Shown here: piece by piece, positions 23,650 to 32,634 of the stretch
Layout of the letters: every line of letters begins with the position of its first letter
How positions within the stretch are numbered: the first letter of the stretch is position 1
Origin: G020354945 sp964570585
GTDB lineage: Bacteria > Omnitrophota > Gorgyraeia > JABMRG01 > JAFGKX01
Reading direction: 5' to 3'
Length of the DNA stretch: 64,000 nt
Assembly: GCA_964570585.1 (NCBI GenBank)
Contig: CAZMYR010000004.1
Span: 1 to 64,000 of the forward strand
Position numbers and translations under genes: made by a program
The notes under the pieces: generated by a model
The model's input: the letters and a program-made list of their open reading frames with translations, nothing else
Databases searched by the model: none
Told to the model about the DNA's origin: nothing

Positions 23650-24467
23650 TGACATCCAAAGAACGCATAAAGACAATATTCGCGCATAAAACACCGGATA
23701 GAATAGGCATTTTTGATTTTTTCGATGAGATAACTGTAGTTAACTGGAAAAAACAGGGTCTTTTGCCAGATATAGATCCTGTTGAATATTTTAATTTCGA
23801 TTTAGATTTTAGAACTAAAGATTCTGCCCGAGATAAATTTACATTATTTTGTTTTAATGGGCCGTTCCAGCAGCTGGTATCTACGAAAAACCTGCAGCAG
23901 TCTTTGATAGATTTTACTCGAGAGCCCAGACACACAAAAGATTTTTTAAAAAGTAGCTTAAATAATATTTTTTCTGAATATAAAAGACAAAAAGAAGAAG
24001 GCCATAGGTTTTGTGGCATCTGGCTTTGGGAAGATATAGCTTACGATAACGGCCTTTATTTTTCTGTTGAAAAATATAGAAATCAACTCTCTGATTTTCA
24101 TAATGAGATAAGCTCGTACTTTCAAAATCAAGGACTTTGCGTTGTATTTCACTGCGACGGGAACATTGAACAACTAATACCATTTTTGGTAAAGTCAAAA
24201 TTTTGCGGAATACACCCTTTGCAAGAATCGAGCAATCCAAATATTATCCGAATCAAGAAGGATTTAAAAGGCGCAATAACATTTCTGGGCGGAATAGGAT
24301 TAAGCCATCTAAAAGGCCTGCATCAGGATATATTAGACAGAATAGGGGAACTTAAAGAAGCCGGCGATTATATATTTTGTTTTGACGGGCCAGTACCGCA
24401 GGATACGGAATTTAGAACATACCAGAATATATTGGCAAGAATAGAATCAATCGGAGCTTATAAATGA
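23649..24467 (+). CDS. Short uroporphyrinogen decarboxylase-family protein
   Basis: 272 residues, shorter than true HemE (about 340). The start (SKERIKTIFAHKTPDRIGI) and the motif VVFHCDGNIEQLIPFLVKS then GIHPLQE match the UroD/MtaA family. The loop with HCDGN resembles the zinc/corrinoid methyltransferase branch rather than HemE, but I do not see the second Cys of a zinc site. It overlaps both etfB (1 base) and etfA (4 bases), so it is made with them. A role in methyl transfer or as an Etf partner is open. Confidence 0.75.
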   Translation: MTSKERIKTIFAHKTPDRIGIFDFFDEITVVNWKKQGLLPDIDPVEYFNFDLDFRTKDSARDKFTLFCFNGPFQQLVSTKNLQQSLIDFTREPRHTKDFLKSSLNNIFSEYKRQKEEGHRFCGIWLWEDIAYDNGLYFSVEKYRNQLSDFHNEISSYFQNQGLCVVFHCDGNIEQLIPFLVKSKFCGIHPLQESSNPNIIRIKKDLKGAITFLGGIGLSHLKGLHQDILDRIGELKEAGDYIFCFDGPVPQDTEFRTYQNILARIESIGAYK

Positions 24468-25657
24468 CCGGAATAGAAATAATTGCAGAGAAATGCGTCG
24501 GATGTAAACTCTGTATCAAAGCCTGCCCTTACGGTGCTATTTATATGAAGGGCAAACTTGCAGTTATTGATATGGCAAAATGCACACTCTGCGGCGCATG
24601 CGTAGACGCTTGTAAATTCGACGCCATTATATTACGCAGAGAAGAAGAACCGCAAAAAGATATATCTGAATATAAAGGTGTATGCATTGTCGCTGAAGGA
24701 AAAAAGGGTATTATCCAGCCTGTTACTTACGAACTTTTAGGAAAGGGCAGAGAACTGGCAGATAGGCTTGATGTGCAACTATCTTCCATATTAATTGGTG
24801 AAAATATGAAGGATAAAACCGACGAACTTATACACCGCGGCGCTGACAGGGTATATCTTGTAGATTCTCCGAAGCTGACCCATTATCAGGATGAGCCCTA
24901 TACAAATGTTATAATAGAGCTGATGAAAGAATATAAGCCGGAGATTGTATTGTGCGGCGCAACTTCAACAGGGCGCTCTTTAATTTCCAGAGTTGCGGTT
25001 AGATTAAAAACAGGGCTGACCGCAGATTGCACAGGATTAGATATAGATGAGGAAAAACGCCTTTTGCTTCAGACCCGTCCCGCCTTTGGCGGAAATATTA
25101 TGGCTACGATAATGTGCCAGAATCACAGGCCACAAATGGCAACGGTAAGGCACAAGGTTATGAAAGAGGCGGAAGTTGACACCAAAAGAAAGGGCGAGGT
25201 AATAAAGAAAGATTATCCTGATAAGCTGCTTCAATCAAGGACGAAAACAATAGATGTGGTTGAGGAAGAGAAAGAAAGAGTTAATCTTTCCGAAGCCGAT
25301 TTTATTGTATCAGGCGGAAGAGGTTTAGGTTGCCCGGAGAATTTCTCGGTTATCCAGGAATTGGCAGACACCCTTGGAGCTGCTGTGGGCGCATCCCGCG
25401 CAGCGGTCGATGCCAACTGGATTTCCTATTCACATCAGGTTGGCCAAACTGGAAAGACAGTCTGTCCAAAGATATATATTGCTTGTGGAATATCCGGCCA
25501 GATTCAGCATTTGGCCGGAATGTCCTCATCGGATATTATCATAGCAATAAATAAAGATCCCGATGCACCTATATTTAAAGTAGCAACCTATGGCATAGTT
25601 GGCGATTTATTCAATATAGTCCCTGCCTTGGCTAAAAAGATAAAGGAACTCACCTAA
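24464..25657 (+). CDS. etfA: Electron transfer flavoprotein alpha subunit with N-terminal 2[4Fe-4S] ferredoxin
   Basis: 397 residues. The first ~60 residues are a bacterial ferredoxin with eight Cys (CVGCKLCIKACP and CTLCGACVDACK). EtfA follows, with the FAD-binding C-terminal motifs GRGLGCPENF, GASRAAVDANW, QVGQTGKTVCPKIYIACGISG and SSDIIIAINKDPDAPIF. Ferredoxin-fused EtfA is seen in anaerobes whose ETF exchanges electrons with ferredoxin, including some bifurcating complexes. It is co-translated with the UroD-like gene and ends the operon. Confidence 0.94.
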   Translation: MTGIEIIAEKCVGCKLCIKACPYGAIYMKGKLAVIDMAKCTLCGACVDACKFDAIILRREEEPQKDISEYKGVCIVAEGKKGIIQPVTYELLGKGRELADRLDVQLSSILIGENMKDKTDELIHRGADRVYLVDSPKLTHYQDEPYTNVIIELMKEYKPEIVLCGATSTGRSLISRVAVRLKTGLTADCTGLDIDEEKRLLLQTRPAFGGNIMATIMCQNHRPQMATVRHKVMKEAEVDTKRKGEVIKKDYPDKLLQSRTKTIDVVEEEKERVNLSEADFIVSGGRGLGCPENFSVIQELADTLGAAVGASRAAVDANWISYSHQVGQTGKTVCPKIYIACGISGQIQHLAGMSSSDIIIAINKDPDAPIFKVATYGIVGDLFNIVPALAKKIKELT

Positions 25658-25695
25658 AAAATCCCATCTTTTTTTAAAATTTTCCCTTTTTGTGC

Positions 25696-25724
25696 TTGAC
25701 GCTCCTTTGTATATGTAATATAAT
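25696..25724 (+). promoter_or_regulatory. Promoter of smc
   Basis: TTGACG (25696-25701), a 17-bp spacer and TATAAT (25719-25724). A leader of about 100 bases precedes the smc ATG at 25834. The interval shows no other feature. Confidence 0.8.
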
Positions 25725-25833
25725 AAATGCAGAAAATACGACGGAAAAGAATAAATTTATAAAAAAATCGGTAGGTTTTTTGTATCTAGTTACTAAGCAA
25801 AGTTTATAAAGTAAACAGGAAGTATTTATAAAT

Positions 25834-28800
25834 ATGTATTTTAAGAAGTTAGAGCTTTTCGGATTTAAATCTTTTGCTAATAGGACCAGGCTTGTATTTG
25901 AACCGGGTGTTACTGCAATAGTGGGCCCGAACGGCGTAGGGAAATGCGTTCATAAAGATTCACTTGTATTACTTGCTGATGGCACAAGAAGAAAAATAGC
26001 AGGATTAGTTGAAGAAACATTTGAAAACCTTAAAACAGAGAAACTTGATGATGGTTTTTGCGCATACAGTCCTTATCCGCAATTAGAAGTCCTTACCTTA
26101 AATCCGCAAACCCTTAAAATAGAACCCAAAGGCGTATCTGCTTTTATAAAACGTAAGGCCCCACGGTATATATTAGATATAAAAACCAAATCAGGGCGCA
26201 GAATTAAATGCACCCATTATCATCCTTTCTTTACTCTACAAAATAGCATTTTAAAAAGCATAGAGGCTGAGAATCTTAAAGAAGGTGTAAAAGTAGCTAC
26301 CCCACGGCGCTTAAAAATAAATAACAATGCACAGAACCTAAATTCGGCCGATCTTCTTAAAGAATTTCAAATTGACGATCATGTCTATATTTCTCCTTCT
26401 CCAAAACTGTTTTCAGGACTTATGTCATGGAAAGAAAACAGAGGTAGTCGCAAAAATATTGCCAGCGCAGCAGGCATTAGCAGTTCTGTTTTGAAGTCTT
26501 TATCCGATGGACAATCCATAAATATATTTTATTTAAATAAATTAATTGACAGCAACCCTTCAGGATTTACTCAGGAAGATATTTCTCATTTAAAATCAAG
26601 AAGCAAATTTAGACTCCCGCAGGAATTAACACCGGGGTTGGCCAGATTTTTAGGCTATACCATATCAGAAGGCAGAAATACATCCACTAATCAGGTTTGG
26701 TTTTTTAATGAGGATGACGAGGTAATAGCGGATTATTGCCGTTGCGCTAAAGAGGCATTTGGCGTTATTCCTAAGGTTTTGCAATATAAGAAATCGGTTA
26801 AAGACATCATTATATATAATAAGGCGCTCTGTAAATATTTAGACAGAGTCCATAATATTAAGATAGATGGACATTCCAGCACAAAGACAGTGCCCAATAC
26901 AATATTTAATGCTTCAGAAAAGATAATATTGGAATTTCTCTCTGCACTTTTTATAGGTGATGGTTATTTTTGTCTTAGGGGAAAAGACAAAATTAACGGT
27001 TATGTAGAGTATGCCACTGCAAGCGAAACCTTGGCTAAGGATGTATTTCATCTTCTTTTACGATTAGGCATACAATCGATTATCAGAGAAAAGAAGAAAA
27101 AAGCGACTAATTCGCTAATAGGCAAAACCCGTTTATATTATTCTGTCTATATTTTTGGAATTGAGAATCTCAAAGTGCTGGCTAATGGTATGAATTTGGT
27201 TGGTAAAAAGAAAGAGATCCTTAATAAAATTGCTTCAATCAATAGCAGTCCTAATCCAAATCTTGATTTAATACCCAGTATAAATTCTTATATAAAAGAC
27301 TATATACAATCCAATAATATTAGCGTTAAAAAAACTCGAAAGATATCTCCTAAACTAGAGGCTTATTATGGAGATAGGTGCGAACCATCAAGAGCAGGCA
27401 TTAAGGAGGTCGTGGCTCTCGTAGAAGAAAAGACAGCTTCGCAAGGTTTTTCGCAGGAAGCAAAAAGATTAATGCTTTTTGCAGAATCCGATGTTTACTG
27501 GGATGAGATAGTCCAGATTAATAGAATTTATGATGAGGAATGGGTCTATGACCTTGAAATAGAAGATACCCATAATTATATTGCAAACGACTTTTTTGTT
27601 CATAACTCCAATATTTCCGACGCAATCAAATGGGTGTTAGGCGAGCAGTCTGCCAAAGAGTTGCGTGGCGGAAAGATGGAAGATGTTATTTTCAACGGCA
27701 CCGATACCATCCAGCCGGTCAATATCGCAGAAGTATCATTAACCCTTTCCAACGAAGATAGATACCTGCCAATCGAATATGATGAAGTTATTGTGACCCG
27801 CCGTGTTTTTCGTTCCGGAGAGAGTGAATATCTACTTAATAAAACCCAGGTTAGATTAAAGGATATCCAGGATTTACTTTTAGGCACAGGCATCGGCACC
27901 AGTTCATATTCTATTAGCGAACAGGGTAAGATGCAGAGGGTTCTTGATGCCAGGCCCGAAGACAGACGGGAAATTTTTGAAGAGGCCAGCGGAATAACAA
28001 AATACAAAACAAAGAAAAAAGAAGCGTTGAGAAAACTTGAACATACCGAAAACAATCTTATCAGATTGGCAGATATAATAAACGAGGCAAAAAGACAAAT
28101 AAACTCGATAGAACGGCAGGCAAAAAAAGCTCAAAAATATCAGCAGGAATTTGATTGCTTAAAAGAGTTAGATGTAAAGCTCTCTCTGCATAAATATAAA
28201 AATATAAAAGAGCAAAAGGATGCAAAAGATAAAGAGCATCAACAGCTAAAACAGAAACAGAATGTAAATTCTTACGAGCTGAATGCCCATATACAAGACC
28301 TTCGTAATCAAAGGCAACAATTGACAACTCTGGAGCAGGCCCTTTCAGATGCCAGAAATCGCCTTTTGAACACCGCAACTACCATTGATAAAAACGCCTC
28401 TAAAGTATCATTAAATGAAGAGAGGGTTAAAGAGATTACTTCGCGACGCGCTTCTTTAGCTGGAGAAGTAGAACATATGGAAGGCAGAATAGAATCTCTT
28501 AGCCAAAAGATAAACCAGATGCAGCAGGCCCTGGATGAACTCGAAAAGCAAAATGATAAGAAGCAAAACATAGTCCGGCAGAGACAAAAAAGGTTAGATG
28601 AGATATCATCCGCAACTAAAGAATGCGAGGTCATTATATCCCGGAGCAAAATTGATATAATGGATAATATGGCCAAACAGTCCAAGGTAAAAAACGAACT
28701 CGCAAAGGTCTCAGCCAATATCGCATCTTTAGGCCACAGGCACAGAAGATTAGCAGCTGAGAAAGAGGCAACTAGCGGTGAAATGTCTTCGCATGCCGAT

Positions 28801-31140
28801 AAATTTAAACAAGCAGAGTCAGTACTAAAAGAGCGGGTTAAAAAAACAGAGGCTCACCGTGCACAGTTAAAACAGTCCCGGGAAAAGCTGCAATCGGTTA
28901 ACGGAAAACATTCTTTGTTGGGCGAGTCCATTGCCTCATTTGAAAAATCATTAGTAGGTTGCACTTCCAAACTTGAAATTCTTACAAACTTGACCGAGAA
29001 GGAAGAAGGTCTGCCGGGAGGCGTTAAGGCGTATCTTGAAATGCTGAACGAGTCCAGGGAGGCAAAAGATTCCTTCATTGGCATACTGGCTGATATTATT
29101 AAGGTAAGGCCCGGCTATGAAAGGGCCTTAGAGAGTGCCCTCGGAGATGAACTTAAGTCTATTGTGCTAAAAGATGAGGACGCTGCAATAAAGGCAGTGG
29201 ATTATTTGACAGGCCAACAAGAGGGAAAGGCCTCGTTTATTATTTTAGATAGATGTTCCCAGCATAAGAGAAGGTTCGGTTTCGGCGCTACTCAGCCGGC
29301 AGGGGGATTGAGCGAGCTTATTGATGTTGAAGAAGCCCATATGGGGCTGATCTCTTATTTGTTCGATGGTATATTTTTCGCCGAGACAATAGAAGATGCC
29401 TTTCCTATTATTAAAAAGAGCAGAAATAAAGATATAAAAGTGGTTACCAGGGACGGTAGCAGCGTTTCTAACAACAAGATTGTCGGAGGAGGGCTCGGTT
29501 CGCAGGAATATACAGGCATTGCAGGAAGAAGATTCAGAATAGAACGACTATCTAAAGAGGTAGATGATTTAAAGGGCAAAATTGAACAGGCTAAAGGAGG
29601 ACGTGAAAGTTTAGCCAAGCAGATAGGTTCCTGCCAAAAAGATTTAGAATTAAAAGACGCGGCCTTAAGGGAAGAGGAAAAAAAGGCAGCGTCTTTTGAT
29701 GCCGATAAATCCAGGCTGGGAACAGAACTTAAAAAATTAGAAGAAGAATTTAGTCTTGTTCGGATGGAATTAGATGAAATATTCCAGCAGGAGGAGGAAC
29801 TTAAAAATAGAGAAAACTCTCTCAAAGAGGAATTAAACAGCCTTGAATCTGAACACCAAAATTTACAGCATATTATGTCGGAGAAACAAAAGGCCATAGC
29901 GTCAAACGCCTCAGAAAAAGACAATCTGCTAATAAGCTTTACTGAAGCTAAAACCGAGTTATCTTTGCTTTCCGAGAAATATGCTTCGCAAGAGAATACC
30001 CTTAATATGCTAAAGGACTCATTAGATAAGGATGAGTTTAACTTACAGAATAGAAAATCCCAGATAAAAGAAGGTGAAGAAAGGGTAGAATATTTAAATA
30101 GCGAGACACAAAGAATAACCCAGGAGAATGAAATTTTAGAACAACAGAAGGAACAATTAAAGGGCAAAGTTGCAGAAATAGAAAAGATGCGCTACTCAAT
30201 AGTTGCAGGGCTTGAAAAATTAGAAGAACATGCTCAGACGCAACAAAACCGAATGGATGAGTTGAAGAATAATATATATACATTGCAAATAAGAATCACA
30301 GAATTAAATTACGAGGCTAACAGCATAAAAGAAAGAATTTATCAGGCATATAAGGTAAATCTTGATGAGACAGAGGCGACTTTTACAGAAAATGAAAATT
30401 GGCAAAAGGTTAACCAGCAAGTGGAAGAGCTCAAAGCAAAAATTGAAAAGATGGGCCCGGTCAATTTAGTCGCTATTGAAGAGCACAAAGAACTGCAGGA
30501 AAGATACGATTTTTTAACTTCGCAGCAGCAGGATTTATTAGACGCTAAGGAATCCCTGCACAAGGCCATAAACAGGATAAATCGCACCACCCGCAAATTA
30601 TTCATCGAGACTTTCGAAAAGATAAAGGCCAATTTTAAGGAATATTTCAAGTTGCTCTTTGGCGGCGGCACTGCGGATATATATTTAATAGATCAGGCAG
30701 ATATATTAGAAAGCGGAATTGAGATAATTGTGCGCCCTCCCGGCAAGAAGCTTCAAGGTATATCGCTTCTTTCCGGAGGGGAAAAGGCATTAACCTCAAT
30801 AGCCCTGCTTTTTGCATTATTTAAGGTAAAACCCAGCCCATTTTGTGTTTTAGATGAGATAGATGCGTCTCTCGATGAAGCGAATGTAGACCGCTTCAGC
30901 AGGATATTACAGGAATTTCTTAACGCATCCCAGTTTATTATAATCACTCACAACAAAAAGACTATTAGTATCGCTGATGTTATGTACGGCATAACTATGG
31001 AAAGAAGCGGTATATCCAAGATTGTTTCCGTTAAATTTGCTGAGGATGAGATTGATAGGAGAGAAAAGGCTGGGGCAAAACAGGAACGAAGACAACAGGT
31101 AAAGACCAAGGATAAAGAAGAACCGGCCCCCGTAGATTAA
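25834..31140 (+). CDS. smc: Chromosome segregation protein SMC, intein-containing precursor
   Basis: 1768 codons. After removal of the 554-residue intein, the SMC is about 1214 residues, the usual size. Order: N-terminal ATPase (YFKKLELFGFKSFA, GPNGVGK), intein, then the ATPase continues with SNISDAIKWVLGEQSAK and the QGKMQRVLDARPEDRR loop. A long coiled coil, the hinge (about 1058-1190, LPGGVKAYLEML and GDELKSIVLKD), the return coil, LLSGGEKALTSIALL (about 1644) and Walker B FCVLDEIDASLDEANV (about 1669) follow. SMC dimers organise and segregate chromosomes with ScpAB. The intein splits the P-loop between Lys37 and the following Ser, so splicing is required for ATP binding. All parts look intact. 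Confidence 0.95.
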   Translation: MYFKKLELFGFKSFANRTRLVFEPGVTAIVGPNGVGKCVHKDSLVLLADGTRRKIAGLVEETFENLKTEKLDDGFCAYSPYPQLEVLTLNPQTLKIEPKGVSAFIKRKAPRYILDIKTKSGRRIKCTHYHPFFTLQNSILKSIEAENLKEGVKVATPRRLKINNNAQNLNSADLLKEFQIDDHVYISPSPKLFSGLMSWKENRGSRKNIASAAGISSSVLKSLSDGQSINIFYLNKLIDSNPSGFTQEDISHLKSRSKFRLPQELTPGLARFLGYTISEGRNTSTNQVWFFNEDDEVIADYCRCAKEAFGVIPKVLQYKKSVKDIIIYNKALCKYLDRVHNIKIDGHSSTKTVPNTIFNASEKIILEFLSALFIGDGYFCLRGKDKINGYVEYATASETLAKDVFHLLLRLGIQSIIREKKKKATNSLIGKTRLYYSVYIFGIENLKVLANGMNLVGKKKEILNKIASINSSPNPNLDLIPSINSYIKDYIQSNNISVKKTRKISPKLEAYYGDRCEPSRAGIKEVVALVEEKTASQGFSQEAKRLMLFAESDVYWDEIVQINRIYDEEWVYDLEIEDTHNYIANDFFVHNSNISDAIKWVLGEQSAKELRGGKMEDVIFNGTDTIQPVNIAEVSLTLSNEDRYLPIEYDEVIVTRRVFRSGESEYLLNKTQVRLKDIQDLLLGTGIGTSSYSISEQGKMQRVLDARPEDRREIFEEASGITKYKTKKKEALRKLEHTENNLIRLADIINEAKRQINSIERQAKKAQKYQQEFDCLKELDVKLSLHKYKNIKEQKDAKDKEHQQLKQKQNVNSYELNAHIQDLRNQRQQLTTLEQALSDARNRLLNTATTIDKNASKVSLNEERVKEITSRRASLAGEVEHMEGRIESLSQKINQMQQALDELEKQNDKKQNIVRQRQKRLDEISSATKECEVIISRSKIDIMDNMAKQSKVKNELAKVSANIASLGHRHRRLAAEKEATSGEMSSHADKFKQAESVLKERVKKTEAHRAQLKQSREKLQSVNGKHSLLGESIASFEKSLVGCTSKLEILTNLTEKEEGLPGGVKAYLEMLNESREAKDSFIGILADIIKVRPGYERALESALGDELKSIVLKDEDAAIKAVDYLTGQQEGKASFIILDRCSQHKRRFGFGATQPAGGLSELIDVEEAHMGLISYLFDGIFFAETIEDAFPIIKKSRNKDIKVVTRDGSSVSNNKIVGGGLGSQEYTGIAGRRFRIERLSKEVDDLKGKIEQAKGGRESLAKQIGSCQKDLELKDAALREEEKKAASFDADKSRLGTELKKLEEEFSLVRMELDEIFQQEEELKNRENSLKEELNSLESEHQNLQHIMSEKQKAIASNASEKDNLLISFTEAKTELSLLSEKYASQENTLNMLKDSLDKDEFNLQNRKSQIKEGEERVEYLNSETQRITQENEILEQQKEQLKGKVAEIEKMRYSIVAGLEKLEEHAQTQQNRMDELKNNIYTLQIRITELNYEANSIKERIYQAYKVNLDETEATFTENENWQKVNQQVEELKAKIEKMGPVNLVAIEEHKELQERYDFLTSQQQDLLDAKESLHKAINRINRTTRKLFIETFEKIKANFKEYFKLLFGGGTADIYLIDQADILESGIEIIVRPPGKKLQGISLLSGGEKALTSIALLFALFKVKPSPFCVLDEIDASLDEANVDRFSRILQEFLNASQFIIITHNKKTISIADVMYGITMERSGISKIVSVKFAEDEIDRREKAGAKQERRQQVKTKDKEEPAPVD
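25945..27606 (+). other. Intein with LAGLIDADG homing endonuclease in SMC Walker A
   Basis: 554 residues. It begins at Cys38 of the precursor (block A CVHKDSLVLLADGTRRK). Block B is KCTHYHPFF (TxxH type, about 124-132), and it ends with block F VYDLEIEDTHNYIA and block G FFVHN, with Ser as the +1 residue. The first Cys, penultimate His, terminal Asn and +1 Ser are the residues needed for protein splicing. An HTH-like insert (NIASAAGISSSVLKSL) precedes two LAGLIDADG motifs: LARFLGYTISEGR (about 269) and LEFLSALFIGDGYF (about 366), each with its acidic residue, so the endonuclease may be active. The insertion point GPNGVGK/S is the most conserved site of the gene, typical of inteins. Confidence 0.95.
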
Positions 31141-31150
31141 ATAACCAATT

Positions 31151-31227
31151 GTCATCCCCGCGCAAGCGGGGATCTAAAAATAAGAAGAGGCTCAATTTTT
31201 ATAGATTCCCGCTTTCGCGGGAATGAC
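31151..31227. repeat. Two inverted REP-like copies after smc
   Basis: GTCATCCCCGCGCAAGCGGGGATC (from 31151) and the inverted copy ending GCGGGAATGAC (31227) face each other. The latter shares its core with the palindrome inside the RHS gene (1018). They can form a terminator-like structure between the convergent smc and diguanylate cyclase genes. The next bases (31243-31257) contain the recurrent ACCTGTCCCAATTTTT motif. Confidence 0.85.
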
Positions 31228-31257
31228 AAGTTCGAAAACTTGTACCTGTCCCAATTT

Positions 31258-32421
31258 TTATGCCAGGCAGGTTTTATTCCTTCCGGTCTGTTTGGCTTTA
31301 TAAAGTGCCTTATCGGCTTTTGCTATAAGCTGCGATTTTATCTTTCCGTCTTCGGGAAAAGATGCTATCCCTGAAGATATGCTAACGAAAGGAAATATTT
31401 TTTTTGGCTTTATTTTATGAGATAGCTCTTCTGTAAGTTTTCTTAATCTTTCTATAATAAGAAAAGCTCCATATTTACTTATATCGGGCATAACTATAGC
31501 GAATTCCTCACCGCCATACCGGCACAAGAAATCTTCTTTGCGCAAATTGGATTTAAAGATAGATGCTATATTTTTAAGAAATACATCCCCCTTTTGGTGT
31601 CCCAAATTGTCATTATAGGCTTTGAAATTATCCAAATCCATCATAGCCAGTGATAGATGTCTATCTGTGCGAGCTCTTTCTTTAATAGATTTTTTCAACA
31701 AATATTGAAAATATCCATGGTTCCAGGCCCTGGTAAGACTGTCAATATTTGCTTGAAGCCTGGCCTGTTCGTAAAGTATGGAATTTTCGATTGCTAAACC
31801 GGCCTGGTCGGCAATCATGGTAAGGATGCGTATATCATCTTTTGTGATTGTCTTTTTGGTTATCATATTATCAACTACCAGCGTCCCCATTACCTTTTGT
31901 TGCCCCTTAAGCGGCACGCATACGCAAGGGTAAGCATTAAGCCGCTCTAACAACGAATCTTTGGCTTTCATTTTTGCCTTTTTGGTCGTTATCTTAAAAT
32001 TCATACCCTCTAATGCAGTTATAGCTAATATTCCTCCTTTTTCGGTTAAGGGGACCCTTAAGCTTTTTACTTTGTTATTTAAGGAGGCCTTTTTTAGATG
32101 TTTTTCTTTTTTTTGGTATCCATCAGCCAGCTTTGTTAGGCGCAGGCCTTCTCTTTCTATATGTTTCCAGATGCGGCCGGCGTCTTTGCTATCAGCAGGG
32201 CCGATTCCCATTACACCTTCAAGGGTTTTGTCTTTTTCATTCACCAAGAACAACATGGCTCGATTGAATCCCAGGCCATCGCGAGAAGTTACAGCCGTAA
32301 GTATAACATATAGGATCTCCGGCAGTTTAAGGGTAGTTCGCATAGCATTACTTATTTCATAAAGCAGCCATAGTTCGGTTTTTATCCGGTTAAATTCTTT
32401 TTTTAATATTTTATTTTTCAT
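31258..32421 (-). CDS. GAF-GGDEF diguanylate cyclase
   Basis: 387 residues. A GAF-like domain (about 30-215, ending MIADQAGLAIENSILYEQA) is followed by a GGDEF domain. DSLTRAWNHGYFQ starts it, then MDLDNFKAYNDNLGHQKGD (metal/substrate), RYGGEEFAIVMPD (active site, about 302) and ADKALYKAKQTGRN. The inhibitory I-site RxxD is present as RKED five residues before GGEEF, so product inhibition is expected. It has no membrane segment. It makes c-di-GMP and would oppose the HD-GYP phosphodiesterase at 8413. The N-terminal GAF may sense a cytoplasmic ligand. Confidence 0.92.
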   Translation of the reverse strand: MKNKILKKEFNRIKTELWLLYEISNAMRTTLKLPEILYVILTAVTSRDGLGFNRAMLFLVNEKDKTLEGVMGIGPADSKDAGRIWKHIEREGLRLTKLADGYQKKEKHLKKASLNNKVKSLRVPLTEKGGILAITALEGMNFKITTKKAKMKAKDSLLERLNAYPCVCVPLKGQQKVMGTLVVDNMITKKTITKDDIRILTMIADQAGLAIENSILYEQARLQANIDSLTRAWNHGYFQYLLKKSIKERARTDRHLSLAMMDLDNFKAYNDNLGHQKGDVFLKNIASIFKSNLRKEDFLCRYGGEEFAIVMPDISKYGAFLIIERLRKLTEELSHKIKPKKIFPFVSISSGIASFPEDGKIKSQLIAKADKALYKAKQTGRNKTCLA

Positions 32422-32440
32422 CCCGCACCTTTTATATATT

Positions 32441-32500
32441 CCCGCATCCTTTTTAGCACCCGATATACATAGTACCTTTTGAATGCTAAAAAGGTGCGGG
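32441..32500 (-). promoter_or_regulatory. Hairpin filling the 5' leader of the diguanylate cyclase gene
   Basis: CCCGCATCCTTTTTAGCA (32441-32458) pairs with TGCTAAAAAGGTGCGGG (32484-32500) with a single bulge. A third half, CCCGCACCTTTT, lies at 32422-32434, just before the ATG. Alternative pairing of the two left halves with the right arm is possible, which could switch translation (inference). It does not fit the known c-di-GMP riboswitch cores I can recall. Confidence 0.55.
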
Positions 32501-32515
32501 ATTCATAGTGGGACT

Positions 32516-32544
32516 ATACTATAATCGTATAAAAAGAATGTCAA
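32516..32544 (-). promoter_or_regulatory. Promoter of the diguanylate cyclase gene
   Basis: On the minus strand: TTGACA (32544-32539), a 17-bp spacer and TAGTAT (32521-32516). The leader of about 88 bases contains the hairpin above. Confidence 0.75.
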
Positions 32545-32573
32545 GAGAATATTTCGGCAATCTCAAATTGCAT

Positions 32574-32602
32574 TTGACAATACCGCCTTGTTTTGTTATG
32601 AT
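32574..32602 (+). promoter_or_regulatory. Promoter of the AlaDH/PNT-like gene
   Basis: TTGACA (32574-32579), a 17-bp spacer and TATGAT (32597-32602). An AAAAGGAG site precedes the ATG at 32635. It is divergent from the diguanylate cyclase promoter, with the -35 boxes about 30 bp apart. Confidence 0.8.
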
Positions 32603-32634
32603 TTAGCCACGATAAAAAAGGAGCATATATTATT

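Noticed and set aside
25834..31140. SMC gene with a frameshift or chimeric join at the Walker A site
   Set aside because: The frame is continuous, and the inserted segment has complete intein borders and motifs.
32422..32509. c-di-GMP riboswitch ahead of the GGDEF gene
   Set aside because: The leader is one simple hairpin with none of the conserved core features of class I or II that I can recognise.
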